Shown here: piece by piece, positions 24,335-33,232 of the stretch
How the letters are laid out: every line of letters starts with the position of its first letter
How positions within the stretch are numbered: position 1 is the stretch's first letter
Source: Arenibacter arenosicollis
GTDB taxonomy: Bacteria; Bacteroidota; Bacteroidia; Flavobacteriales; Flavobacteriaceae
Direction of reading: 5' to 3'
NCBI RefSeq assembly: GCF_014397245.1
Contig: NZ_JACLHY010000026.1
Span: 1 to 64,000 of the forward strand
DNA: 64,000 bases
Translations under genes and position numbers: made by a program
The notes under the pieces: model-generated
What the model was told of the DNA's origin: nothing
What the model saw: the letters and a program-made list of their open reading frames with translations, nothing else
Databases searched by the model: none

Positions 24335-26713
24335 TTAAAGTGTGTATCGCAGTATACCAGCGAAGGATCTAGGGTCTGTTTGATTGATATAGCTGGTACG
24401 ATATGCATTGTATCCTATTTCATTAAAAACGTTGTTCATCATAAGCCGAACTTCCCAATGATTATTGAACCTATAACCTGCCTGAAGGTTGGTCAAGGTA
24501 TAAGCTTCCACGTTGAATGGCTTTTCATTTGGAACTATTCCTTCGTGAGTAACCGGCCCTGACGACCAATCGTTTATAGGTCTTTCTCCTGTATAGTATA
24601 CCCCACCACCCAAGGAAAGTCCTTCGAGCATACCTTCAAATTTATAGTCCAAATATACATTTGCGGTGTGTTTAGGGGTATTCAATGGGGCAGAACCGTA
24701 TACGTAAGAGGTGTGTTCCTTGTATTGTGCATCTATATAGGAATAGCCTGCAACCGCAGTCAAGTTTTCCAAGATACGTCCTGTGAGTTCCACTTCCAGT
24801 CCCTGCCTCTGATCGTTACCACCCTTTTGGTAAAAACCTGTGGCTACCCAGTTTTCGTCATACACCGGTAAATTAATGTTCTTGTTATTGATTTTAAAAA
24901 GGGTAAGGTTAAACCTTAGGCGGTCTGTGAACCAACTGGTTTTTACACCTGCTTCCAATTGGTCAAAACGTTCATTCCCCAAAGCTTCGCCATTGACACC
25001 CAAGCGAGCGGCAGTTCTTGGGTAGGCACTATTGGTATAGGAGGCAAAAACGTTAATGTTCTTATAGGGGCTAACAATAATACCGCCAAGTGGACTAAAG
25101 GCATCACTTTTATTATTTTCTAGATCGGTGATGGTTTCTGTAGTACTATATCTAATTCCTAAAAATGATTTAAACCATTGGTTCCAAGAAACCACGTCCT
25201 GGGCTACAAGTCCCAAAGATTTGCTTTCTGCTCCCCCTGGGTTTCCACTGTTAAGAGTTACATTGGGCAAAGTACTTGAATTGTTCTCAAAAACATTGAT
25301 GGTGTCTATGGCGCTTAAAGACTGACTAGTGGTGTTATATTTGGAAGTACGATAGTCGAATCCCACCTGAAAAGTGTGTGTAATGCTTCCGGTTTTAAAA
25401 TCATCGCCTATAAGATCCACTTGTAAAACGCCGTTATCATCAGATCGGGTAGAGGTAGAGTATCCTCTGGTTCGCAGATTGTATTGCTCCACATCGTCTA
25501 TTGAAACTACATTACCAAGGCTGGCTCCTTTGTCGTTCAATTTTAATTGGGATTTGTAAAAAGCAGTCTTTAGGGTTAGTTTATCGTTTAGTTGTCTATC
25601 AAAACGCAGGGAATAAGTGGTGTTTTTGGTAAGGGAGCGGTCGTTTTCATATCCTAGAAATTGATCTCTGGGAAGATCGTAAATGGCATTGACCTCGTTG
25701 GTGGCTAGATTTACGGTACCTACATCTGGGGTTCTACTGTCATCAAAATGGTCGAACTCCATGGTAATTTTGGTCTTATCGTCTATTTTCCATTGTAATG
25801 AGGGGTTTATATAGATACGCTCTGAACTGACTCCGTCACGGAAGCTATCTGCACGTTCCAAGGCACCGTTGATACGGAAGGCCATCGACTGATTGTCATC
25901 TAAAGGCCCATAAATATCGAATGTGGGTCTAACCTGTCCAAAACTTCCGAAACGTTGTGAAACTGAGCCACCAAATTGGTAGATAGGAGTTTTGGTCACT
26001 ATATTGATTACCCCTCCTGGACTCCCCAAGTCCGTGGCAACACCTTGTGTAATCGAAGCTGCCCCTTTCAATACCTGAATATTATCTACCCCTTGCATAT
26101 CTGTTAATATTCCCACACCCCTAAAATCGGAATGTACCCTTACGCCGTTTTTTAAGATAGGTATTCCTCTAAAACCTCGTGACGACATGCTCTCACGCTT
26201 GTTGCCATAGGTGGCGAATGTATATACGCCAGGGACGTTTTTGGTAGCTTCCGAAATGGTGAGGGCGCCCTGGTTACTGATCAATTTTTCAGAAATTACG
26301 GAAATGCTCTGTATCTGTTCGTAAGGTTCTAAGGGGAGGCGAGTAAGGGCTTCAATCTTGTCTGGGTGCGACAGTCGTCTTCCGAATACCTCTACTTCGC
26401 TCAGGGCATTGTCCATATTCAGTTTAATAACCAGATTGCTGATTTGGGATGAGGACAGGTTTAAAGGAAATTTTATAGTTCTAAATCCAACCGAACTAAC
26501 TTTAATCTGCCATTCGCCATAGGGTATGTCGGTTAAGGTATAATGGCCAAACTCATCGGCCATACCACCTTTTTTCAAGTTCTCTATGAATACATTGGCA
26601 AAAGAAACAGGATTGTTTTCACTATCAACTATAGTACCGCTGACAGTGCCGAAATTCTGTGCGCAAATGACGGTTGTGACTAATAAATTGACAAATAAGA
26701 GTATTTTTTTCAT
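24335..26713 (-). CDS. TonB-dependent siderophore receptor (792 aa)
   Basis: A signal peptide (MKKILLFVNLLVTTVICAQN) is followed by a carboxypeptidase-regulatory-like beta-sandwich (GTVSGTIVDSENNPVSFANV, residues 22-100). Then come a plug domain (ISVISEKLISNQGALTISEA, GGVINIVTKTP) and a 22-strand barrel ending in the C-terminal aromatic sequence RSFAGILRYTL. RGFRGIPILKNGVRVHSDFR is typical of ferrisiderophore receptors (FhuE/FpvA group). An iron-type palindrome lies directly upstream, and a PepSY-TM gene follows. The siderophore ligand cannot be read from the sequence. Confidence 0.9.
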   Translation of the reverse strand: MKKILLFVNLLVTTVICAQNFGTVSGTIVDSENNPVSFANVFIENLKKGGMADEFGHYTLTDIPYGEWQIKVSSVGFRTIKFPLNLSSSQISNLVIKLNMDNALSEVEVFGRRLSHPDKIEALTRLPLEPYEQIQSISVISEKLISNQGALTISEATKNVPGVYTFATYGNKRESMSSRGFRGIPILKNGVRVHSDFRGVGILTDMQGVDNIQVLKGAASITQGVATDLGSPGGVINIVTKTPIYQFGGSVSQRFGSFGQVRPTFDIYGPLDDNQSMAFRINGALERADSFRDGVSSERIYINPSLQWKIDDKTKITMEFDHFDDSRTPDVGTVNLATNEVNAIYDLPRDQFLGYENDRSLTKNTTYSLRFDRQLNDKLTLKTAFYKSQLKLNDKGASLGNVVSIDDVEQYNLRTRGYSTSTRSDDNGVLQVDLIGDDFKTGSITHTFQVGFDYRTSKYNTTSQSLSAIDTINVFENNSSTLPNVTLNSGNPGGAESKSLGLVAQDVVSWNQWFKSFLGIRYSTTETITDLENNKSDAFSPLGGIIVSPYKNINVFASYTNSAYPRTAARLGVNGEALGNERFDQLEAGVKTSWFTDRLRFNLTLFKINNKNINLPVYDENWVATGFYQKGGNDQRQGLEVELTGRILENLTAVAGYSYIDAQYKEHTSYVYGSAPLNTPKHTANVYLDYKFEGMLEGLSLGGGVYYTGERPINDWSSGPVTHEGIVPNEKPFNVEAYTLTNLQAGYRFNNHWEVRLMMNNVFNEIGYNAYRTSYINQTDPRSFAGILRYTL

Positions 26714-27055
26714 TCTATTTTAATTTAGACTGGTTATAAATAAAGCGCTAAAATAGAATGGATAATTATATTGACCAAAATTATTTAGAATTATTTTAAA
26801 TAAGGAGGTATGGAAGTTGATGGGGCTTTATTTAATGGGTGATTACAGCAGATAAGGGGTCCAAAAAAACCTACAGATATAAGTATTTAGGATGATTTTT
26901 GAAGTGAAATTATAATGGGATACCATTAGAAAGACCGCCTAAATGGTCTTGGAAAATAACAAAAAGGAATCAAAAATCAGGCCTCAAGACCTTGTAGGGA
27001 TAATGAAACTTCTGGGCTTGACCATGTCGTGGAGCAAAGGGGTTTACATTAGATT
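26714..27055. other. Intergenic region with receptor promoter
   Basis: Bases 26748-26803 hold the receptor promoter and Fur-like box. The remainder (about 26804-27055), including an open frame at 26943-27143, has no coding appearance. Confidence 0.5.
26748..26803 (-). promoter_or_regulatory. Receptor promoter with Fur-like palindrome
   Basis: On the minus strand TTTG (26776-26779), 20 bp, TATTTTAG (26748-26755; one base off TAnnTTTG) make a promoter. Abutting the -33 element is a palindrome at 26781-26803: TTATTTA, 9 bp, TAAATAA, with the centre GAATTATTT. AT-rich palindromes of this kind upstream of siderophore receptors are typical Fur boxes. The regulator identity is inferred from the gene served. 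Confidence 0.6.
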
Positions 27056-27898
27056 TTATAAACCGGCAGTATTAAAACTTAAGAGGGGTATGGTAATACT
27101 CGACACCATTTTTTTTACCAAATCTTTTTGTAGGTATCTTTGAACAAAGGAGTTGTCCTTTCTTTCCAGCATAGCAAATAAGTTGGCTTCGGATTTATCC
27201 AAGTATCTATTTAATTCCTCAAAAATTTGATCGGAGAATATTAAATCGAAAGTTATTTTCCCATACTGTACTTTTTGCAGTAGCATGTCTTTAAACCATT
27301 CCATCTGTTGATCTCCTGCATATTCCTCTTTAGATGAAATATGTACTATCCTGATCTCAGCGTTGAATATATTGGCGATTTTTACAAGTTTATTGATGGC
27401 AAAAATATCGGCCTGTTCAAAATCGGTAGCATAGACCATGGTTTTAAAAGTTTCTAGTTTGGACATTTCAGGAACCGACAAAACTGAGCAAGGTGCTTTT
27501 TTGATTAGGCCCGTTGTTGTACTACCCAAAAGAAATTCCTTAATAGCACTAGCTCCCTTAGTCCCCAGAACAATAAGTTCAACATCAAATTCTGTAGCTT
27601 TCTCCATAATTGCGTCCACCACCGAAACGTTTTCCTCGACTATGAAATCAATATTGCTGTCTTCCCAAGTATCCCCCAGGTGCTGGGTATAAAACTCTCT
27701 TAACTTCAAGTGGTTTTCGGACAATAGCCTTTTTTCTTTTTGAATGTGGCTAACAGAGACCGTGCTAAGGGTTAGAGGAATATCAAAAACGTGCATTACA
27801 ATTAATTTGCAATTGAATTTTTTTGCCATTAAATGGGCCAACCTTAAAGCGGCGACTGCCTGTAGGGAATAGTCTGTTGCGTAGAGAAAGGTTTTCAT
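27056..27898 (-). CDS. Tandem universal stress protein, two UspA domains (280 aa)
   Basis: Domain 1 (residues 1 to about 150) starts MKTFLYATDYSLQAVAALRL and contains the nucleotide-binding signature VLGTKGASAIKEFLLGSTT, then APCSVLSVP. Domain 2 (from about 155) starts FKTMVYATDFEQADIFAINK but lacks a clear G-2x-G-9x-G(S/T) motif, so probably only the first domain binds ATP. Tandem UspA proteins act in stress or low-oxygen survival. Upstream are two TGA-N6-TCA sites, which suggests control by a CRP/FNR-type regulator. Confidence 0.9.
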   Translation of the reverse strand: MKTFLYATDYSLQAVAALRLAHLMAKKFNCKLIVMHVFDIPLTLSTVSVSHIQKEKRLLSENHLKLREFYTQHLGDTWEDSNIDFIVEENVSVVDAIMEKATEFDVELIVLGTKGASAIKEFLLGSTTTGLIKKAPCSVLSVPEMSKLETFKTMVYATDFEQADIFAINKLVKIANIFNAEIRIVHISSKEEYAGDQQMEWFKDMLLQKVQYGKITFDLIFSDQIFEELNRYLDKSEANLFAMLERKDNSFVQRYLQKDLVKKMVSSITIPLLSFNTAGL

Positions 27899-28256
27899 CT
27901 TTTAATGATTTGAATTTCATTTCCTAAACTATGTCATTAATGGCATTTGCAAAATGACCATTGTCATGAAAAGCCTATTAACCTGATGATATATGTCATT
28001 TTCATAATGCCTTAACTGGACTATATTTAATTTATTAAATCTTAAAATTTATTTAGTAATCAACAACGAAGATCAATTTGCGAAGGATAGACCCTGGGCT
28101 TAACTATATGTGACGCTTGAGCACAGGAAATTGGACTTGGAGTGTTATGGTGGCAATCTTCGTTTATTACATCATCTACTGGATAATTACTTTATATAGA
28201 TATGTAAAATGAATTATGAAATTACTTAACTCTTATATAATTCAAAGGTGTAGAAT
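27899..28256. other. Divergent intergenic region, USP and DUF6544-like genes
   Basis: The part near the USP gene holds the twin TGA-N6-TCA sites. The part from about 28010 to 28256 has no gene or clear motif. Confidence 0.5.
27955..27998. promoter_or_regulatory. Twin CRP/FNR-like sites upstream of the stress protein gene
   Basis: TGACCATTGTCA (27955-27966) and TGATATATGTCA (27987-27998) both fit TGA-N6-TCA and are exactly 32 bp apart, about three helical turns. They lie 57-100 bp upstream of the USP start codon, a usual place for activator sites. Confidence 0.45.
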
Positions 28257-29339
28257 ATGCGTATTGCAGTGATAATTATCTTGGTCATTCATGGCCTCAT
28301 ACATTTTGTGGGTTTTGCCAAGGCTTTTCATTTAGGAGATATGGCGCAATTTACCAAAGAAATTTCAAGGCCTATCGGGTTGCTTTGGCTCTTAACGGCA
28401 TTGTTGTTTCTGGTGACTGCCATTCCAATACTTTTAAAAAAAGATTGGTGGCCAATTCTTGGTATTTCAGTAGTGTTCCTTTCCCAATACTTGATTTTCA
28501 CCGTTTGGGCAGATGCAAAATATGGTACTATTCCCAATGTCATTATTTTTTGCGTAGCAATCGCGGGCCTTGGCAACCTAATATTTGAAAATAGTTATAA
28601 AGAGGACGTAATATCTGTCATGACGGACAAATCACCGGTTAATGAAGTTTTAACGGAAAAGGACTTGGGGCCTTTGCCAATTTGCGTACAAAAGTATTTG
28701 AAATATGTAGGTGTGGTGGGAAAACCCAAAGTAATTAATGTGAGAATTGTTTTCGAAGGCGAAATGCGGGAAAGGGGAAAGGATTGGTTCCACTTTAGAT
28801 CGGAACAATATAATTTCTTTGGTTCGCCAACTCGATTGTTCTTCATGAAGGCCAAGGTAAATGGAATTCCAACAAGTGGTTACCACAAATACAATAAGGA
28901 CGGAGCGAGTATGCGTATTAAACTCTTATCCTTATTCCCAGTGGTGGACATTGATAAACCCCAATTATACCCTACTGAAACCGTCACTTTTTTTAATGAC
29001 CTCTGCTTATTTGCCCCTGCTGCCCTAATTGATGATCGAATTACCTGGGAACCTATAGATTTACTGAGCACAAAGGCCATCTTTACAAATAATGGAACTT
29101 CCATATCAGCTATTTTGTACTTTAATGAAAAGGGGCAGCTGGTAAATTTTGTTTCCAACGACCGTTATTCCGTTTCAGAATTAAAAGTCTTTCCCTTTTC
29201 CACTCCTGCTAGTAGTTATAGAGATGTAAATGGCTATCAATTGCCCACCTATGGAGAGGCCATATGGCATTATCCAGAAGGGGAATTTGTTTATGGGAAA
29301 TTCAGGGTTATGGATATAGATTATAATGTCACCGATTAA
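28257..29339 (+). CDS. DUF6544-type protein with N-terminal membrane part (360 aa)
   Basis: Four hydrophobic helices (about residues 4-20, 38-60, 68-85, 90-110) precede a soluble beta-rich domain. The latter begins LGPLPICVQKYLKYVGVVGK and has WFHFRSEQYNFFGSPTRLFF, DGASMRIKLLSLFPVVD and LPTYGEAIWHYPEGEFVYG. This resembles the DUF6544/DUF6920 family, which has no established function. It may be co-regulated with the divergently placed universal stress protein. Confidence 0.65.
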   Translation: MRIAVIIILVIHGLIHFVGFAKAFHLGDMAQFTKEISRPIGLLWLLTALLFLVTAIPILLKKDWWPILGISVVFLSQYLIFTVWADAKYGTIPNVIIFCVAIAGLGNLIFENSYKEDVISVMTDKSPVNEVLTEKDLGPLPICVQKYLKYVGVVGKPKVINVRIVFEGEMRERGKDWFHFRSEQYNFFGSPTRLFFMKAKVNGIPTSGYHKYNKDGASMRIKLLSLFPVVDIDKPQLYPTETVTFFNDLCLFAPAALIDDRITWEPIDLLSTKAIFTNNGTSISAILYFNEKGQLVNFVSNDRYSVSELKVFPFSTPASSYRDVNGYQLPTYGEAIWHYPEGEFVYGKFRVMDIDYNVTD

Positions 29340-29557
29340 AAATTATAGATAGTAGGTGGAAAGATGAATAAGGAGGTGAAACAGTTTCCACCTTACAAAA
29401 TAATATTTTAATTTTGATGCCGTAATGTCAGCTTGTTTGAAGGCAAAATAGTAAGGATTATAATTTGTATTGACCTTAGTTTCTGGTTGTATAAATTTAT
29501 CCAACATGGAATTACTTCAAATATTTTACCAGACCTGTCGTAACATAGAAAACAAAT

Positions 29558-30526
29558 ATGAAAATTAAGATCGATGGGTTTGTCCTGTCCATTATAGCTG
29601 TCATTGGGATAGCTTATTTTTTTCCGCAATGGGGAACGTCGGAAAGTAGCATCCCGATCGATACGATTAGTGCTATGGGCATTTTCTTGATTTTCTTTTT
29701 TTACGGACTTAAATTGAGTCCTTCCAAGATAAAATCGGGTCTTAAAAATTGGAAACTGCATCTGTTGGTACAGGCCACAACCTTTATAGTTTTTCCCCTT
29801 ATTGTATTGGCTTTTCATCCAATTTTGCAAAATGAAGAGCAGGAGATGCTTTGGTTGGTCTTCTTTTTTTTAGCAGCTTTGCCGTCTACCGTCTCTTCCT
29901 CAGTGGTTATGGTCTCCATGGCCAAGGGTAATATCCCGGCCGCAATTTTCAATGCCAGTATTTCCGGTATAATAGGTATCGCCATTACCCCACTTTGGAT
30001 GGGACTCTTTGTACAGGCGGCCCAAGCAGATTTTGATTTTACAGAAATCTATACAAAACTAATTGTGCAAATAATTTTACCGGTAGTATTGGGAATTATT
30101 CTTCAGCGTTACTTTGGCGAATTTGCACAAAGAAATAATAAGCGGTTAACCCTGTTTGATAAATCCATTATCCTGCTTATCATTTATAAAAGTTTTGCAG
30201 GATCTTTCGAGGGAAATATATTTAGTTCAATATCCTTAATGAATCTATTGTTTCTCTTTTTTGCTGTGCTGGTATTGTTTTATACAGTGTTTTATTTAAC
30301 AGGCTTTGTAGCCAACAAAATGAAATTCAACACTGAAGATCAGATTACTGCCCAATTTTGTGGCACAAAAAAATCCTTAGTGCACGGTACCGTTTTCTCC
30401 AAAATTTTGTTTGGAAATATGGCTTCCATAGGCATTATTTTGCTGCCGCTTATGATATTCCATGCTACACAGATTCTGATTTTAAGCATAATTGCCAGTA
30501 AACGTGCCAGCAGATCAGAGGAGTAG
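29558..30526 (+). CDS. Bile acid:sodium symporter-family transporter, YfeH-like (322 aa)
   Basis: Nine to ten hydrophobic helices are visible. AMGIFLIFFFYGLKLSPSKI and LPSTVSSSVVMVSMAKGNIP are family motifs of the BASS superfamily (YfeH/SLC10A7 branch); AQFCGTKKSLVHGTVFSKIL is the second conserved crossing segment. At 322 residues the length is usual. The substrate is unknown; the YfeH branch is not limited to bile acids. It is a lone gene; the sulfatase gene beyond it is convergent. Confidence 0.85.
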   Translation: MKIKIDGFVLSIIAVIGIAYFFPQWGTSESSIPIDTISAMGIFLIFFFYGLKLSPSKIKSGLKNWKLHLLVQATTFIVFPLIVLAFHPILQNEEQEMLWLVFFFLAALPSTVSSSVVMVSMAKGNIPAAIFNASISGIIGIAITPLWMGLFVQAAQADFDFTEIYTKLIVQIILPVVLGIILQRYFGEFAQRNNKRLTLFDKSIILLIIYKSFAGSFEGNIFSSISLMNLLFLFFAVLVLFYTVFYLTGFVANKMKFNTEDQITAQFCGTKKSLVHGTVFSKILFGNMASIGIILLPLMIFHATQILILSIIASKRASRSEE

Positions 30527-30606
30527 GAGCCTATCGCAGAAGCATAGCCTAAAAACACAATAGACTAAGCTTTTATTGAACTTTAGGGCTGTTGCCTCAC
30601 AATAAT

Positions 30607-32028
30607 TTATTCTATATCCACCAGTTGGTCTTTACCCTTTACCAATTTGGATTGGTGCTCCTTGACCATAAGATTAATTTCGGCAAGAATTTCTTGGTGA
30701 CTTGCCCCCAAATCAAAGTTTTCAGATGGGTCCACACTTAAATTATATAAGATAGGTGGATTATGTACCTCCTTTTTGCCAAACTGGCCGTAGGAACCCT
30801 CGGTAATATAATGCGCCTTGTAATCTCCAAGTCGGGCCGCATACAACTGTGTTCCCCTGTAGTAGAAAACACCTTTTCTTTGAGTTGGTTCGTTTTTTAA
30901 TAAGGTGCCACTAATGTCAAAGCCATCCATAATCCTGTCCTTGGGCATGGGTACACCGGCCAAGGCACTAAAGGTAGAGAAAAGGTCCATGGTGGTACCC
31001 AACTCGGATATCACGGCTGGCTTAATGTTGGTAGGTGACCAAAATATGCAGGGTTCCCGCATGCCACCTTCCCAGGTCATACCTTTTCCGGCTTTCAGCA
31101 ATCCTGCACTACCGCCATTAACCCCATAGGAAAGCCAAGGGCCATTATCGGAAGTAAATACCACAATGGTATTCTTGTCCAATCCTTCTTCTTTTAGGGT
31201 AGCAATAATTTGTCCTATGCCATGATCAATTTCCTCCAGTACATCTCCATAAATACCCCTTTTACTTTTGCCCAAAAAGTCCTCTGATGCAAATAGGGGT
31301 ATGTGGGGCAGATTGTGCGCCAAGTAAACAAAGAAAGGATTGTTCTTATTTTTTTTGATGAAAGAAATAGTTTCCTCCGCATATCTTTTGGTAATGGTAT
31401 TTTGATTGGCAGGCCTTTCTATTATTTCCGTATTCCTCATCAAGGGAACATTAAAATTTTCGGTGGGTAAATTTCCTCTGGCCTCCTTAAATTTTGTTCG
31501 GTCGCCCACAAAATCCATGTCGTTGGAGTAGGGGATGCCAAAATAATAATCAAAACCATTGTTGGTGGGCAGGTATTCTTCCTTATGGCCTAAATGCCAC
31601 TTGCCTATACATGCGGAATTATATCCAACTTTCTTCAGTTGCTCTGCCAAGGTAATCTCGGAGCTTGGTAAACCATATTTAGAGTTTGGAAACAACACCC
31701 TTTTTGTATCACTTGCCATTCCGCTTCTTACGGGTAACCGTCCTGTTAATAAGGCAGCCCTACTCGGGGTACAGACACTGGCCCCTACGTAAAAATTGGT
31801 CCATTTTTGGCCCTCGGACGCCATTTGATCCAAATGCGGTGTTTTAATGGTGGGGTGACCATAAATACCTAAATCGCCATATCCTAAATCGTCCGCAAAA
31901 ATGATAATGAAATTGGGGGTTTTACCTAAATTTTCCTGACTATAGCCATTGCAGTAGAATGAGGCAACGAACAAAAGGGTCATTAGAATTCTAAAAATTT
32001 GAACTGCAGCGGGTTTGGATTTAATCAT
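30607..32028 (-). CDS. Secreted S1-type sulfatase, arylsulfatase family (473 aa)
   Basis: A signal peptide (to about residue 30, FYCNGYSQ) leads to PNFIIIFADDLGYGDLGIYG with the metal-binding Asp pair. VCTPSRAALLTGRLPVRSGM is the C-x-P-S-R signature whose Cys becomes formylglycine. GKWHLGH and VVFTSDNGPW are the remaining active-site motifs. It belongs to the arylsulfatase group in the periplasm, acting on sulfated glycans or small sulfate esters. No polysaccharide-utilisation locus surrounds it, so the substrate is open. A maturase is needed but not encoded here. Confidence 0.92.
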   Translation of the reverse strand: MIKSKPAAVQIFRILMTLLFVASFYCNGYSQENLGKTPNFIIIFADDLGYGDLGIYGHPTIKTPHLDQMASEGQKWTNFYVGASVCTPSRAALLTGRLPVRSGMASDTKRVLFPNSKYGLPSSEITLAEQLKKVGYNSACIGKWHLGHKEEYLPTNNGFDYYFGIPYSNDMDFVGDRTKFKEARGNLPTENFNVPLMRNTEIIERPANQNTITKRYAEETISFIKKNKNNPFFVYLAHNLPHIPLFASEDFLGKSKRGIYGDVLEEIDHGIGQIIATLKEEGLDKNTIVVFTSDNGPWLSYGVNGGSAGLLKAGKGMTWEGGMREPCIFWSPTNIKPAVISELGTTMDLFSTFSALAGVPMPKDRIMDGFDISGTLLKNEPTQRKGVFYYRGTQLYAARLGDYKAHYITEGSYGQFGKKEVHNPPILYNLSVDPSENFDLGASHQEILAEINLMVKEHQSKLVKGKDQLVDIE

Positions 32029-32101
32029 GGAAGGGTTTATAATTTAAATGGGTTGGAAGATAATAAAAAAGATTCTAGGTATTTATGAAACTTATTTTAG
32101 T

Positions 32102-33184
32102 TTAAAATAGATTGTCCAATCTTTTTTTTACTATGGCCTGATTTGCTATTTCACCAAGTAGTTTTACCCCGTCAATCAGTTTTTCAAATCGGGGATCCTG
32201 TGTAAATCCTTTTTTGTAGCGGTAGTATATTTGTTGAATAATCACCGCTATTTTGAATATTCCATAGACGTAGTAAAAGACAATATTGTTTACTTCCCGT
32301 CCACTTTTAAGAGTGTATTGCTGAACCAATTCTTCCCGAGATAGGTTTCCAGGCAGATTTGTAGGTGTAAGGTTCAAGGCCTTCATAAAGTCGGGGTCAT
32401 TGGGGTTTACCCAATAACCAAGAGAGGTTCCCAAATCCATTAACGGATCTCCTATTGTGGCCATTTCCCAATCCAGCACAGCATTGATTTTGGTCCAATC
32501 CTGGGTGTCCAACACTAAATTATCGTATTTAAAATCGTTATGGATCAGCGTATAGCTTTTAGACTCCTTTGGCATATTCACGCTTAACCAATTTGCAGCA
32601 GCCTCAATTTTTGGTATTGGGTCTGTTTTCGATTTGTAATAACGTCCGGTCCAACCTTCAATCTGACGTTGCATATACCCTTCCGGTTTACCAAAATCTT
32701 CCAATCCAATTTCCCTAACGTCCAGCTTGTGCAGGTCTACCAAGGTATCCACAAAACTTTTTGAGATGCCTAGCATTAGGGCTGGGTCGGGAATCATATC
32801 AATAGGCATATTTGCCCTCAATATTACACCTTTCATTCGCTCCATCAGGTAGAAGGGACAACCCAAAATAGTTTCATTATCACAATACAGAATAGGACCT
32901 GGTACTTTGCCGTAATTTGGTTTTAAAGCAGTTAAGATGTCGTACTCCCGCTTCATATCGTGCCCAGATTTTACATTGGCACCAATAGGAGGTCTTCTAA
33001 GTACATATTCGGTCTTTCCTATTTGTAACAGATATGTTAGGTTGGAATAGCCACTTGGAAATTGGGATATCTTTATGTCACCCTCTAGGGATAAGAATTG
33101 GTTTAAATAGGATTTCAAATTATCCATTGGTAATTCCTCCCCTTTACGTACCGTGGCTGATTTATCGTTCCAAGTGTTCAACAT
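32102..33184 (-). CDS. Phosphotransferase of the ACAD10/APH type (360 aa)
   Basis: The protein has the aminoglycoside-phosphotransferase-like kinase fold: FPSGYSNLTYLLQIGKTEYV, then VLRRPPIGA (Lys/Arg strand), YTLIHNDFKYDNLVLD (catalytic loop HxDxxxxN) and AVLDWEMATIGDPLMDLGTS (metal Asp). It matches the kinase half of ACAD10/ACAD11 proteins, which phosphorylate 4-hydroxyacyl-CoAs. An acyl-CoA dehydrogenase gene lies just upstream (48 bp), so the two probably do together what the fused eukaryotic enzyme does. This pairing supports a hydroxy-fatty-acid catabolic role. Confidence 0.85.
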   Translation of the reverse strand: MLNTWNDKSATVRKGEELPMDNLKSYLNQFLSLEGDIKISQFPSGYSNLTYLLQIGKTEYVLRRPPIGANVKSGHDMKREYDILTALKPNYGKVPGPILYCDNETILGCPFYLMERMKGVILRANMPIDMIPDPALMLGISKSFVDTLVDLHKLDVREIGLEDFGKPEGYMQRQIEGWTGRYYKSKTDPIPKIEAAANWLSVNMPKESKSYTLIHNDFKYDNLVLDTQDWTKINAVLDWEMATIGDPLMDLGTSLGYWVNPNDPDFMKALNLTPTNLPGNLSREELVQQYTLKSGREVNNIVFYYVYGIFKIAVIIQQIYYRYKKGFTQDPRFEKLIDGVKLLGEIANQAIVKKRLDNLF

Positions 33185-33232
33185 CCTTATTCCTTTTTCC
33201 AGACCAAGTAGGTTATTAAAACCTATTGGCTC

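Noticed and set aside
26943-27143. 66-codon plus-strand frame beside the USP gene
   Set aside because: It overlaps the 3' end of the universal stress protein gene on the other strand and shows no recognisable sequence.
29355-29392. Hairpin GGTGGAAA-N22-TTTCCACC after the DUF6544-like gene
   Set aside because: The loop is long and no T run follows, so a terminator cannot be supported.
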